Assembly (NCBI GenBank): GCA_965203855.1
Contig: CBDBDN010000005.1
Span: forward strand, 868,001 to 932,000
From: Bin87 sp965203855
GTDB lineage: Bacteria; Chloroflexota; Dehalococcoidia; Lucifugimonadales; UBA3495
Reading direction: 5' to 3'
Length of the DNA: 64,000 bases
Part shown: piece after piece, positions 1 to 8,122 of the stretch
Layout: the number at the start of each line of letters is the position of its first letter
Position numbering within the stretch: the first letter of the stretch is position 1
Notes under the pieces: model-generated
What the model was told of the DNA's origin: nothing
Databases searched by the model: none
What the model saw: the letters and a program-made list of their open reading frames with translations, nothing else
Made by a program: the position numbers and the translations under genes

Positions 1-6
1 CGCACG

Positions 7-480
7 ATGGATGGCTTGCTCGCGGAACTTTATGCCAAGAAAGAGCGGCTGGCGGAGGAAGCCCATGAAGCCGAAATGGACATTGCCGCGGTGGAGCGAA
101 CTTTGTCCATCATTGAAAGCAGCGGCAACGAAGTTGAGGGCAAGATTTTCGACGAATCGGATGACAAGGTTGCCGCCGCCGACATCGCGCACTGCAAGAC
201 CCAGCGGGCTGCGCTCTACGAAATTGCCAAACTGAACGATGGCACCGTGCGGGCAACTAGCGCAGGGGACCTGATCATAGCTGCCGGCTTGTCTGACGGC
301 AAGCGGGCCAGCGTTATTGCGACCACGCATCGTTTCATGAGTCTGAGCGACGAATGGGAATGGACGGAGCCGGGCACCTTTCGCCTCAAAGCATTCACCC
401 CGCAGGAGCCCAAGCCGGCTTACCGCCAGCCGCATCAAGACTTTGCTGCTGTCATGGACGTTGACGATTTGCCGTTCTGA
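7..480 (+). CDS. Hypothetical protein, coiled-coil N-terminus with possible winged-helix C-terminus
   Basis: A 157-residue protein I do not recognise. Residues 1-40 are rich in Glu, Lys and Ala with heptad-like spacing, suggesting a short coiled coil. Residues about 80-130 (GTVRATSAGDLIIAAG, then a helix and EWTEPGTFRL) resemble the helix-turn-helix and wing of a small DNA-binding module, but this is only a pattern impression. The tail is acidic. The frame is open to the window edge, so the true start may lie upstream; ATG at 7 is simply the first visible start. No neighbour is seen on its left. Confidence 0.55.
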   Translation: MDGLLAELYAKKERLAEEAHEAEMDIAAVERTLSIIESSGNEVEGKIFDESDDKVAAADIAHCKTQRAALYEIAKLNDGTVRATSAGDLIIAAGLSDGKRASVIATTHRFMSLSDEWEWTEPGTFRLKAFTPQEPKPAYRQPHQDFAAVMDVDDLPF

Positions 481-541
481 TGCGCTTTCAGGCCAACAGC
501 AGTTAGGACTCTGTCCCATTCTGTGCGCCGCTATCGCCCCG

Positions 542-550
542 TGCTATAAT
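542..550 (+). promoter_or_regulatory. Extended -10 promoter (TGC TATAAT)
   Basis: TGCTATAAT is a perfect extended -10 element about 105 bp before the FIST-protein start at 656. No convincing -35 is visible. The same extended -10 pattern recurs upstream of several other genes in this window. Confidence 0.5.
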
Positions 551-655
551 CCCCCCACATCCGCTACCCTTGCGCCGTCTTACTGCCGGTTTGCAACCGC
601 CCGCCCAGCGCGCGCCGTCCCGCCGCCGGCTAATCCTTTCCGTGAGGTTTCTATT

Positions 656-1867
656 ATGCAGTGGGCCTCCGCCATCTCCCAGCAAAATACCCTCCGCGCC
701 GCCCTTGCCGAGTGCGCCGACGCCGTCCGCGCCGCCCTGGACGCCGGCTCCGATGCCGATGCTAACTCCTCCCCAGATCTGGCCGTCGTGTTCGCCGCAT
801 CGGAGTACGCCGACGACTATGCCGACTTGCCCGACATCGTAGGCGAGCTGCTGGGGCGGCAAGCTTTGCTGCTGGGCTGCTCCGGCGGCGGCATCATCGG
901 CGGCGGCGCCGAGATTGAGCAGGAACCGGCCGTATCTCTTACCGCCGCCAGACTGCCCGGCGTCCGCATCCGGCCCGTCCGCCTGGAAGCCGGCGACCTG
1001 CCCAGCCTGGACGCCCCGCCCGACGACTGGCACGACGCCCTCGGCGTCAATCCCGCCGACCAGCCGCAGTTCGTCCTGCTGGCCGACCCGATGTCCTTTC
1101 CGGCGCAGGAATTCCTGCTGGGAATGGACTACGCCTATCCCGCCGCCGCCAAAATCGGCGGGCTGGCCAGCGCCGGCCAGGGCGCGCGGCAGAACGGCCT
1201 GTTCCTCGCCGCCGACTACCACGACTCCGGCGCGGTGGGCGTGGCCCTCTCCGGCAATATCGTCGTGGAAACGGTAGTCGCGCAGGGCTGCCGTCCCATC
1301 GGAGAGCCGATGCGGATTACCCGCAGCGACCGCAATTTTCTGGTAGAGCTGGACGAGCATCCCCCCATTGATGTCCTCCGCAGCATCTACCAGCGCGCCG
1401 GCCAGCGCGACCGCGACCTGATGCAGCATTCTCTCTTTCTCGGCGTGGTGATGGACGCCCTGATTGACCGGCCCCAGCAGGGCGATTTCCTCATCCGCAA
1501 TGTGATGGGAATGGATCAGCGCAGCGGCGTCCTGGCTATCGGCGAAATGCTGAAAGAGGGGCAGCTGGTGCAGTTCCATCTGCGCGATGCCGAAACCTCT
1601 GCCGATGACCTGTCCGCCATGCTGGAACGCTACGCTATTGAGAACCGGGAGAACCCGGCCCACGGCGCCCTGCTCTTTTCCTGCCTGGGGCGCGGCAAGT
1701 ATCTCTACGGCAAATCCAACCACGACACCGAAGTGTTTCACGACAAAGTTGGGGCGTCGGTGCCGCTGGGCGGCTTTTTCTGCAACGGCGAAATCGGCCC
1801 GGTCAGCGGCGCCACTTTCCTGCACGGCTACACCAGCAGCTTCGGCATCTTTCGCCCCCGCCTGTAA
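656..1867 (+). CDS. FIST N/FIST C domain sensor protein
   Basis: This 403-residue soluble protein matches the FIST family, a proposed small-ligand (amino-acid-like) sensory domain found alone or in signalling proteins. The N-terminal half carries the family pattern of a glycine-rich turn (LLGCSGGGIIGGGAE, about residues 62-76) followed by alternating strands. The C-terminal half contains EVFHDKVGA and the closing segment PLGGFFCNGEIGPV...FLHGYTSSFGIFRPR, typical of FIST_C. I chose ATG 656 because a GTGAGG purine stretch precedes it and the upstream in-frame codons read as non-coding. It has no kinase, cyclase or methyl-accepting domain, so any output must come from a partner. Confidence 0.85.
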   Translation: MQWASAISQQNTLRAALAECADAVRAALDAGSDADANSSPDLAVVFAASEYADDYADLPDIVGELLGRQALLLGCSGGGIIGGGAEIEQEPAVSLTAARLPGVRIRPVRLEAGDLPSLDAPPDDWHDALGVNPADQPQFVLLADPMSFPAQEFLLGMDYAYPAAAKIGGLASAGQGARQNGLFLAADYHDSGAVGVALSGNIVVETVVAQGCRPIGEPMRITRSDRNFLVELDEHPPIDVLRSIYQRAGQRDRDLMQHSLFLGVVMDALIDRPQQGDFLIRNVMGMDQRSGVLAIGEMLKEGQLVQFHLRDAETSADDLSAMLERYAIENRENPAHGALLFSCLGRGKYLYGKSNHDTEVFHDKVGASVPLGGFFCNGEIGPVSGATFLHGYTSSFGIFRPRL

Positions 1868-1879
1868 ATGATTTTCGTC

Positions 1880-1899
1880 ATTCCGGCGCCAGCCGGAAT
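1880..1899. repeat. REP-like hairpin (single copy)
   Basis: An ATTCCGGC / GCCGGAAT 8-bp stem with a 4-nt loop (GCCA), preceded by CGTC, between the FIST gene and the next gene. It belongs to the interspersed hairpin family described in the findings. Confidence 0.8.
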
Positions 1900-1980
1900 C
1901 TATCTCTGCCGGGATAATGACAATATCCCATTCATCCCGTCCATCCATGCCATTATCCGTATGAAAGTGTAACGGGCCGA

Positions 1981-3111
1981 ATGCTCGCCGGCATCTCCGC
2001 ATCGCTTACCGGGCAGTTTGCCGTGCAGGGGCGGCAGGCTCTGGCCGGGCTGTCGGCATGGATTGAGTATGCTAACGGATGCGGCGGCCGGTCGCCGGGC
2101 GGACGGCGGCGCTACCCGGTAACGCTGCGCTGCTATGACGATGCCAGTCTAGCCGACAATGCCCGCCGCAATACGGAGCGGCTGCTCCGGCAGGACGGCG
2201 TCGACCTGCTCTTTGGCCCCTACTCCGCCGGATTGACCGCCGCCGCCGCCGCAGTGTCCGAGCAGTACGGGCGCATCCTGTGGAATCACGGCGGCGCCGG
2301 CGCGGCCGTCTATCGGCGCGGCTATCGCTATATCATCGGCATCCTGACGCCGGCCGACCGCTATCTGGCCGGATTGCCATACCTGGCCCGCGCCGCCAAC
2401 CCGGACGCCCGTACTTTAGCCACGGTGCGCGTTGACGCCGGCGCATTCGCCCGTCAAGTCAGCGATGGCGCAGCGGCGGCGGCGCAGTCGCTGGGCTTTA
2501 CGACTGTCCTGCATCAAACCTACTCGCCGGCAACGACGGACTTCGCCGGCATCGCCGCCCAAATCGCCGTCGCGGCGCCGGATGCGCTGGTTGCGGTGGG
2601 GCGCATCCGCCACGACATTGCCCTGGCGCAGTCGCTGGCCGGAATGCGTCCGCGCCCCCGCATCGGCTTGGCGGCGGTGGTCGCCACGCCCATCGCCGAC
2701 TTTGCCGCCGCGCTGGGACCGGATGCCGACGGGTTCGTCGGCCCCAGCCAGTGGGAACCGCAGACTGCCATCGCCGCGCCCGATTTCGGCCCAACGCCGG
2801 CCGTCGCAATGCAAATGCTGGAACGCGCCGCCCGCAGCGCTGCCGTGCCGGTGGACTATCCAATGGCGCAGGCGTGCGCCGCCGGCCTGGCCGCCCAGCA
2901 TTGCATCCAAACCGCCGGCACGACGGACGATGCCGCGCTGCGGGACGCCGCCGCCCATCTGGACTTTACCACTTTCTACGGCCGGTTCCGCATTGACGCC
3001 GCCGGCCGGCCCATAGGCCGCACCGTAACCCTGATCCAGCGGCAGGACGGGCGCAAGGCAGCAGTATGGCCGCCGGAGCTGGCAGATGCCGGACTGCGCT
3101 ACCCTTTCTGA
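1981..3111 (+). CDS. ABC-type substrate-binding protein (Leu/Ile/Val-type fold) lacking a signal peptide
   Basis: A 376-residue protein with the type I periplasmic-binding fold of branched-chain amino-acid or amide receptors. Residues 1-40 (ISASLTGQFAVQGRQALAGL) are the family's first strand and helix. DLLFGPYSAGLT near 77 and FDFTTFYGRFRID-like sequence near the C-terminus are also typical. The protein starts directly at the first core strand, so there is no signal peptide or lipobox. No permease or ATPase gene is adjacent. It may be a cytosolic ligand-binding protein, or the gene may have lost its 5' end. Its last codons form the left edge of the repeated unit that makes up the hicBA array downstream. 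Confidence 0.75.
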   Translation: MLAGISASLTGQFAVQGRQALAGLSAWIEYANGCGGRSPGGRRRYPVTLRCYDDASLADNARRNTERLLRQDGVDLLFGPYSAGLTAAAAAVSEQYGRILWNHGGAGAAVYRRGYRYIIGILTPADRYLAGLPYLARAANPDARTLATVRVDAGAFARQVSDGAAAAAQSLGFTTVLHQTYSPATTDFAGIAAQIAVAAPDALVAVGRIRHDIALAQSLAGMRPRPRIGLAAVVATPIADFAAALGPDADGFVGPSQWEPQTAIAAPDFGPTPAVAMQMLERAARSAAVPVDYPMAQACAAGLAAQHCIQTAGTTDDAALRDAAAHLDFTTFYGRFRIDAAGRPIGRTVTLIQRQDGRKAAVWPPELADAGLRYPF

Positions 3112-3120
3112 TGCTATACT
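3112..3120 (+). promoter_or_regulatory. Extended -10 promoter of hicBA copy 1
   Basis: TGCTATACT overlaps the stop codon of the upstream gene and lies 25 bp before the hicB1 start. A GGGAG ribosome-binding site follows. The element is conserved in the second and third copies of the module. Confidence 0.55.
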
Positions 3121-3145
3121 ACGCCAAAAGCGATTAGCGGGAGCA

Positions 3146-3502
3146 ATGACTATGACCACGCAGCTCGCCGGGCCGGCAGATACGCCCGCAGCCGCCATCA
3201 CAGAGGATTTTGAGGTGCTGCTGGTCAAAGATGACCGCGACCAAGACTATGCGGTGTTCTGTCTGCCGCTGCCCGGCTGCAATTCGCAGGGCGATACGCG
3301 CGCGGAAGCCTTATCAATGATTGCCGACGCCATTCAAGGCTTTCTGCAATTTTCGCCCCGACCGGAAAGACGGCCCTATGATAAAGAGCGCCTGATTGCC
3401 GAGTACACTGCCGACGGCTGTTCGGTAGAAGTGGCAACTGTAATTGTACCGGTTTGCGCCGCGCCGTACCAATCAGCGCAGTTGCCGGCCCAGGCCGTTT
3501 AG
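3146..3502 (+). CDS. hicB: HicB-family antitoxin, copy 1
   Basis: 118 residues with the HicB partial RNase H-like fold: a first strand (EDFEVLLVKDD), the hallmark YAVFCLPLPGCNSQGDTRAEAL, and the helix ALSMIADAIQGFL. HicB proteins bind and neutralise HicA mRNA interferases. This one has no obvious C-terminal helix-turn-helix or ribbon-helix-helix, so autorepression through DNA binding is not apparent. ATG 3146 is preceded by GGGAG; a second ATG follows at 3152. Its C-terminus (VPVCAAPYQSAQLPAQAV) differs from copies 2 and 3, and it is separated from its toxin gene by 46 bp, whereas the other two pairs abut. Confidence 0.85.
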   Translation: MTMTTQLAGPADTPAAAITEDFEVLLVKDDRDQDYAVFCLPLPGCNSQGDTRAEALSMIADAIQGFLQFSPRPERRPYDKERLIAEYTADGCSVEVATVIVPVCAAPYQSAQLPAQAV

Positions 3503-3548
3503 CGTTTCCTGGAATGGGAGATGACACACGGCATAGGTACGAATAGCA

Positions 3549-3833
3549 ATGCCGCCACGCATACCCGGCGTTAGCTTTGCGGATGCCTACGCTTTGCTGC
3601 AACGGTTCGGATGGCGTTTCAGCCATCAAACCGGCAGCCACGTCCACCTGGTGAACGAATCGGGATTACGCATCGCTATACCCCATCATGTCCGGCGGGA
3701 TGTCAGCGCCAGAACATTGGGCAGAATAGTGGAGCAAGCCGGCATCAACCCCGACCATTTCCTCTGGGGCCTGGGCCGCGCCGACCGCCAGGGCCGCCGC
3801 CCTCCCCGCGGCTGGCGTCCCGGTTCAGAATAA
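3549..3833 (+). CDS. hicA: HicA-family toxin (mRNA interferase), copy 1
   Basis: 94 residues with the HicA double-stranded-RNA-binding-like fold. The signature TGSHVHLVNESG (residues about 31-42) contains the conserved Gly-Ser-His with the catalytic histidine. HicA toxins cleave mRNA in the ribosome context. Canonical HicA is about 60 residues; this family adds a basic tail, DHFLWGLGRADRQGRRPPRG, shared almost unchanged by all three copies. The gene lies downstream of its antitoxin, reversed from the classic hicA-hicB order. There is no strong ribosome-binding site at ATG 3549. Confidence 0.82.
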   Translation: MPPRIPGVSFADAYALLQRFGWRFSHQTGSHVHLVNESGLRIAIPHHVRRDVSARTLGRIVEQAGINPDHFLWGLGRADRQGRRPPRGWRPGSE

Positions 3834-3908
3834 TTCGCACAAATAACGCTAGGGCGAATAACCAATCATTCGGAATTGGCGAATAGCAAACTGCGCTACC
3901 CTTTCTGA

Positions 3909-3917
3909 TGCTATACT
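3909..3917 (+). promoter_or_regulatory. Extended -10 promoter of hicBA copy 2
   Basis: TGCTATACT inside the exact 44-bp repeat, 27 bp before the hicB2 start, followed by a GGGAGG ribosome-binding site. Confidence 0.5.
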
Positions 3918-3944
3918 ACGCCAAAAGCGATTACTGGGAGGACG

Positions 3945-4253
3945 ATGATGATTACGCAGCTTGCCGGGCCGGCAGAGACGCCCGTTGCCGCCATCACCGA
4001 GGATTTTGAAGTGCTGCTGGTATCCGACCACCTGGAGCCGGGCTATGCGGTGTTCTGCCTGTCGATGCCCGGCTGCGCCTCGCAGGGCGACGACCGGGAG
4101 CACGCGCTGGAGATGATAACCGAAGCCATTGAGCTCTCGCTGGAATTTCCGCCCCGACTGGACCGGCGGCCCTACGATAAAGACGCAATCGCGCTCGAAT
4201 GGGAATCCATTGGCTGCGAAGTGGAATTCGCTGTGGTTCGGGTACAGCGCTAA
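3945..4253 (+). CDS. hicB: HicB-family antitoxin, copy 2
   Basis: 102 residues, clearly homologous to copies 1 and 3 (EDFEVLLVSDHLEPGYAVFCLSMPGCASQGD). Conserved features are the YAVFCL strand, the PGCASQGD turn and the amphipathic helix that follows. The C-terminus ends in FAVVRVQR without a DNA-binding extension. Its stop codon TAA directly abuts the ATG of hicA2, so translation of the pair is probably coupled. Two start codons in tandem (3945 and 3948) follow a GGGAGG box. Confidence 0.85.
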   Translation: MMITQLAGPAETPVAAITEDFEVLLVSDHLEPGYAVFCLSMPGCASQGDDREHALEMITEAIELSLEFPPRLDRRPYDKDAIALEWESIGCEVEFAVVRVQR

Positions 4254-4541
4254 ATGCCGCCGCTAATCCGCAATGTCCCATTTGCCCAGGCTTTTGCTCT
4301 GTTTCAGAGGTTCGGCTACCGTCAGACCAGGCAGCGCGGCAGCCATGTCCGTATGATGAACGCTGCGGGCAATGAAATTACCCTGACTAATCACGGTAGC
4401 CAGCCCATCCACCCCGGAACGATGGGCAACATAGTCGCCGAAGCCGGCATCAACCCCGACCATTTCCTCTGGGGACTGGGCCGCGCCGACCGCCAGGGCC
4501 GCCGCGCTCCCCGTGGCTGGCGTCCGGAACAGTCCACTTAA
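4254..4541 (+). CDS. hicA: HicA-family toxin, copy 2
   Basis: 95 residues with the HicA core (AQAFALFQRFGYRQTRQRG, then GSHVRMMNAAGN) including the catalytic histidine in GSHV, then GINPDHFLWGLG and the basic tail. It follows its antitoxin with no intergenic base. Sequence drift from copies 1 and 3 is concentrated in the RNA-facing core, while the C-terminal extension is almost identical. That could mean the extension is functionally constrained or has been homogenised by recombination. Confidence 0.82.
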   Translation: MPPLIRNVPFAQAFALFQRFGYRQTRQRGSHVRMMNAAGNEITLTNHGSQPIHPGTMGNIVAEAGINPDHFLWGLGRADRQGRRAPRGWRPEQST

Positions 4542-4579
4542 GCACTGCTGTGTCGAATGTCCTGCTACGACGCTGCGGA

Positions 4580-4588
4580 TGCTATACT
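4580..4588 (+). promoter_or_regulatory. -10 promoter of hicBA copy 3
   Basis: ATGCTATACT upstream of hicB3 corresponds to the -10 of the other two copies. The surrounding sequence has diverged (ATACTAGGCCGCAAGCG). Confidence 0.5.
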
Positions 4589-4613
4589 AGGCCGCAAGCG
4601 ATTAGCAGGAGCA

Positions 4614-4928
4614 ATGATTATGACCACGCAGCTCGCCGGGCCGGCAGAGACGCCCGTAGCCGCCATCACCGAGGATTTTGAAGTGCTGCTGGTATCCGGC
4701 GATGACCCGGCGCCAGGATACTCCGTATTTTGCCTGGCTTTGCCCGGTTGCGCCTCGCAAGGCGATGACTGGAACGACGCTCTGGCGATGATAACCGAAG
4801 CTATTCAGGGCTTTCTGGAGTTTGCGTCGCGGCCGCAAAGGCAGCGCTACGATAAAGATGCGGTCGCGCGCGAATGGGAAGCCATCGGCTGCAAAGTGGA
4901 ATTCGCTGTGGTTAGGGTACAGCGCTAA
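4614..4928 (+). CDS. hicB: HicB-family antitoxin, copy 3
   Basis: 104 residues, closest to copy 2. It carries EDFEVLLVSGDDPAPGYSVFCLALPGCASQGDD-type sequence, the ITEAIQGFLEF helix, and a C-terminus FAVVRVQR identical to copy 2. ATG 4614 follows an AGGAG box; an alternative ATG is at 4620. The gene abuts hicA3 directly. Neutralisation of the cognate HicA is expected from the family; whether the three antitoxins cross-neutralise cannot be read from sequence. Confidence 0.85.
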   Translation: MIMTTQLAGPAETPVAAITEDFEVLLVSGDDPAPGYSVFCLALPGCASQGDDWNDALAMITEAIQGFLEFASRPQRQRYDKDAVAREWEAIGCKVEFAVVRVQR

Positions 4929-5213
4929 ATGCCGCCGCTGATTCGCAATGTCGCATTCGCCCAGGCTTTTGCCCTGTTGCAGAGGTTCGGCTACTGGCGC
5001 ACCGGACAACGGGGTAGCCACGTCTATATGACTAATGCCGATGGCAATGATATAACTCTGGTAAATCACGGTAGCCGACCTATCGGCGCCGGACTGATGG
5101 GCCAAATAGTCGCCGAAGCCGGCATCAACCCCGACCATTTCCTCTGGGGACTAGGCCGCGCCGACCGCCAGGGCCGCCGCGCGCCCCGGGGCTGGCAACC
5201 CGGTTCGGAATAA
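4929..5213 (+). CDS. hicA: HicA-family toxin, copy 3
   Basis: 94 residues with the HicA motif RGSHVYMTNADGND (catalytic His in GSHV), followed by GINPDHFLWGLG and the basic ADRQGRRAPRG tail. It sits immediately after hicB3 and ends just before a convergent hairpin terminator. Together with copies 1 and 2 it forms the three-module array; the conserved catalytic residue suggests all three toxins could be active. Confidence 0.82.
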   Translation: MPPLIRNVAFAQAFALLQRFGYWRTGQRGSHVYMTNADGNDITLVNHGSRPIGAGLMGQIVAEAGINPDHFLWGLGRADRQGRRAPRGWQPGSE

Positions 5214-5229
5214 CCCGCATAGACCGCGC

Positions 5230-5273
5230 CGGGGCGAATGATAGATTGCTTGACTGATTAATCATTCGCCCCG
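5230..5273. terminator. Convergent hairpin terminator
   Basis: A 13-bp perfect stem (CGGGGCGAATGAT with its complement) around an 18-nt loop, between the convergent hicA3 and FAH-family genes. It lacks a long T-run, so its efficiency is uncertain. Confidence 0.55.
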
Positions 5274-5314
5274 ACGCACTGCTGCCCGGCCGCATTCCCG
5301 GCGCAGCGCAGTCC

Positions 5315-6088
5315 TTACGCCTCCAGCTTGACCGGGTTCCGCAGCACTCCGATGCCGCTGATGTCTATTTCGCAGATGGCCCCGTCGGCCATATCCGAAG
5401 TCGTGCCGGGCGTGCCCGTAAAGATGCAGTCCCCCGGCTCCAGCGTTACATACCGCGTGATGAACTCAATCATCGTCGGCACATCAAAAATCAGGTGCGC
5501 CGTAGTTTCGTTCTGCTCCTCGTTGCCGTTGACGCGGGTTCGCAAATGCTGCGCGTGCGGGTCGGCGTCCGTTTCAATCCACGGCCCCATCGGCGAGAAA
5601 GTGTCGGCGGACTTGGCGCGCCACCAGTCGGAATTGTTCTCCCGGCGGTCTTTCTGCTGCCAGTCGCGCGCGCTGACATCGTTGCCGCAAGTGTACCCCA
5701 GCACATGGTTCAGCGCATCCGCTTTGGACACCTTGCGGCACTGGTCCTTGATGACGACGACCATCTCCCCCTCCGCGTCAAACCGCTGCACCTCTTTGGG
5801 GCGCACGATGGCATCCTCCGGGCCGATGACGCTGGTCGGCGTCTTGTGGAAAATCATCGGATACTCCGGCGCCGGCCGGTCGCCGATATGGCTGGTGTAG
5901 TTCAGCCCCATCGCCAGGATTTTGCCGGGCATCACCGGAGCCAGCAGCCGGACATCGGAGAGGGCGTGCGTGTGGTCGGTAAGGGCAACGGGCGCGTCAA
6001 AGATGCTGCCGGCAATGGCGGTAACCTGGTCGCCGTCAACAACGCCGTAATGCTCGGAACCGTGGGCCAGATAGCGGGCGATTTTCAT
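5315..6088 (-). CDS. Fumarylacetoacetate hydrolase-family protein
   Basis: 257 residues. An N-terminal DUF2437-like segment (MKIARYLAHGSEHYGVVDGD) precedes the FAH catalytic domain, whose landmarks are GKILAMGLNYTSHI, FHKTPTSVIGPED, the metal-binding glutamate in FDAEGEMVVVI and the aspartate in GNDVSARDWQ. The C-terminal GDCIFTGTPGTTSDM is diagnostic. The family hydrolyses or decarboxylates acylpyruvates and ring-cleavage intermediates with a divalent metal. The exact substrate cannot be assigned. It stands alone, convergent with hicA3 and divergent from DUF1800. This fold appears again at 54526-55386. Confidence 0.85.
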   Translation of the reverse strand: MKIARYLAHGSEHYGVVDGDQVTAIAGSIFDAPVALTDHTHALSDVRLLAPVMPGKILAMGLNYTSHIGDRPAPEYPMIFHKTPTSVIGPEDAIVRPKEVQRFDAEGEMVVVIKDQCRKVSKADALNHVLGYTCGNDVSARDWQQKDRRENNSDWWRAKSADTFSPMGPWIETDADPHAQHLRTRVNGNEEQNETTAHLIFDVPTMIEFITRYVTLEPGDCIFTGTPGTTSDMADGAICEIDISGIGVLRNPVKLEA

Positions 6089-6575
6089 AGCGGGAAAGCC
6101 TCCGTTAGCTAGGATGATGTGGCAAGCGGATAAATTGACGGGCGCTATTGTACCACCTGCCGCCGGCTTGCGCCGCCGCCGGCAGCCCGGTGCGTCCGAG
6201 CGTGGACAAGGTTATGCAACCCCCTTATCATACTGGCAGTTGGGCATAGAGCATTCGCTCCGGCGCAAGCCGGAATGACGGCAGAGGATTCGGGATAGCA
6301 GTTAGGGGTTCGGGATGACGGAAAATCAGACCACTTGATTGGAACGCTGTTTGACGGGTTTTCGTGTTGACAATGGGGGCTTGCGGCGATACGATTATAA
6401 ACTAATAACAATTCCGCAGTTTGGCGCGGCCGCCGGCGATCGCCGTGGCGCCCGTCCGCCGTGTTGCGGGATGCCCCGCATTTGGGGTATATTTCAGACC
6501 ATAAATTGGCCTGTCGGAAAAGGCGCATCACGCAAGCGCACAGACCGCAAGCGCACAAACAGAAGGAGGACCTAA
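6089..6575. other. Intergenic region with degenerate hairpin repeat and candidate promoters
   Basis: No convincing gene. It contains a decayed REP-like hairpin (6258-6276) with a short GGGATGACGG tandem tail. A TTGACA at 6367 followed 17 bp later by TACGAT is a candidate promoter reading toward the DUF1800 gene. An A/T-rich patch (ATTATAAACTAATAACAATT) follows it. Just before 6576 is a strong AGGAGG ribosome-binding site. Confidence 0.45.
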
Positions 6576-8000
6576 ATGGCAGGAAGCAATGATGTCGCAC
6601 TGATGGCTCATCTGCTGCGCCGCGCCGGCTTTAACGCCAGCCGCGACGAGCTGGAAGCCGCCGCTGCGAAAGGCTACGACACCGTGGTCGCGGAGCTGCT
6701 GAGCCCGGCGCCCGACTCCGGCGTTTCGGACGACCTGATGCTGCGCTACCACCCTACCTACAACCATCCCGGCGCCATCGAAATCAACATTCAGAACTGG
6801 ATGTACCGGATGGTCAATACGGAGCATCAGCTGCGGGAAAAGATGGCGCTGTTCTGGCACATGATTTTCTGCGCCGGCCACTCCAAGATTGACTCCGGCG
6901 AGGAAATGGGCCGGATGATCCAGATGTTCCGCGACCGCGGGATGGGCAATTTCCGCGAGCTGCTCATGGCGCTGTCCACCAGCCCGGCGATGGTCTATTA
7001 CCTGGACAACAGCGAAAGCCACAAGACGGCCATCAACGAAAACTATGGCCGGGAGCTGCTGGAGCTGTTCTCCATGGGCGTAGGGATGGACGGGGAGTTC
7101 AACTACTCGGAGGACGATGTGAAGGCTTGCGCCCGCGCGTTCACCGGCTGGAACATCGCCCCGCCGTACCCGCCGTTCCCCTATGGCCGCAGCCCCTGGG
7201 AATTCCGGTACGACCCCGCCGACCATGACGACTCCGACAAGACCTTCCTGGGGCAGACCGGCAACTGGAACGGCGATGACATCCTGGATATGGTCTGCGA
7301 GCAGAAAGCCACGGCCCGTTTCATCGCCCGGCATATGTACAACTTCTTTGTGGCCGACGAGGTTCCCGTACCGAGCTGGCGGCAGACTCCGCCCAAGGAC
7401 GAGGCCACGCTGGAGGCGCTGGAGCAGGCGTACTTTGACAGCGGGTACGACATCACCGCAATGCTGCGTACCCTGTTCAACTCCGACGGCTTCAAGCAGG
7501 CGCGCTACGCCAAGGTCAAGAACCCGGCCGAAATGGTAGCCGGCACGCTGCGGATGGTCGGCGACCACCGGGGCGAAATCAAGCCCGGAATGTTTGAGCT
7601 CAGCCAGGAGCCCAAGTATATGGGCATGGATCTGATGAATCCCCCGACGGTTGAGGGCTGGCACACCGGCCACGAATGGATTGACTCCGGCACGCTGGTG
7701 GAGCGCATCAACTTTGCCGCCGACTACCTGGGCCGCACCGAGCTGCCCGGCGTGCAGGGAATGATTTCCCGGCTGATGTCCCAGGGCGACAGCCTGTCTC
7801 CCGAGCAGTTCGTGGACAGCTGCGCCGATCTGGTGGGCTGCCTGAACCTGACCGAGGATACCCGGCAGCAGCTGATTACCCACGCCGGCCGCGGCGGCGT
7901 CCTGACCCATGCCAACGACGCCGAGCGCGCCGAATTCACCCGCCGCTCCGGTGAAATGTTCCAGATCATCGCCTCCACCTCGGAGTTCCAGTTCGAGTAA
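6576..8000 (+). CDS. DUF1800 family protein
   Basis: 474 residues. The N-terminus VALMAHLLRRAGFNASRDEL is the DUF1800 opening (usually HLL.RagFG). Other landmarks are WMYRMVNTEHQLREKMALFWHMIF, YLDNSESHKTAINENYGRELLELFSMGV (the family's NENYaRELLELhtlGv signature), FTGWNI, and the late PPTVEGWHTGHEWIDSGTL. The function is unknown; the family is almost always encoded next to a DUF1501 protein, as here, and these pairs are often linked to envelope or polysaccharide biology. It has no signal peptide, so it appears cytoplasmic. An AGGAGG ribosome-binding site precedes ATG 6576. Confidence 0.88.
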   Translation: MAGSNDVALMAHLLRRAGFNASRDELEAAAAKGYDTVVAELLSPAPDSGVSDDLMLRYHPTYNHPGAIEINIQNWMYRMVNTEHQLREKMALFWHMIFCAGHSKIDSGEEMGRMIQMFRDRGMGNFRELLMALSTSPAMVYYLDNSESHKTAINENYGRELLELFSMGVGMDGEFNYSEDDVKACARAFTGWNIAPPYPPFPYGRSPWEFRYDPADHDDSDKTFLGQTGNWNGDDILDMVCEQKATARFIARHMYNFFVADEVPVPSWRQTPPKDEATLEALEQAYFDSGYDITAMLRTLFNSDGFKQARYAKVKNPAEMVAGTLRMVGDHRGEIKPGMFELSQEPKYMGMDLMNPPTVEGWHTGHEWIDSGTLVERINFAADYLGRTELPGVQGMISRLMSQGDSLSPEQFVDSCADLVGCLNLTEDTRQQLITHAGRGGVLTHANDAERAEFTRRSGEMFQIIASTSEFQFE

Positions 8001-8122
8001 CCCGCAGGCGACTTTCCCGGCTGGCGACGGGCCTGACTTTGTATCCGGCCTTTCGCCAGCCCACCGACACAGTGAAACGGCAAGCATCGTTACGGCAAGC
8101 AACCATCCTGGAGGACAGACAA

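Larger units (their letters stand above)
3093..5213 (+). repeat. Three tandem copies of a promoter-hicB-hicA unit
   Basis: The unit of promoter, hicB and hicA occurs three times in direct orientation. A 44-bp block at 3093-3136 is repeated exactly at 3890-3933. It includes the last coding bases of the upstream binding-protein gene, so the duplication endpoint lies inside that gene. The third junction (around 4570-4613) is more diverged. All proteins keep the same architecture, which indicates successive tandem duplications with divergence rather than three independent acquisitions. Confidence 0.85.

Noticed and set aside
503..2002. A 499-residue minus-strand open frame
   Set aside because: It is the antisense shadow of the FIST gene with no recognisable motifs.
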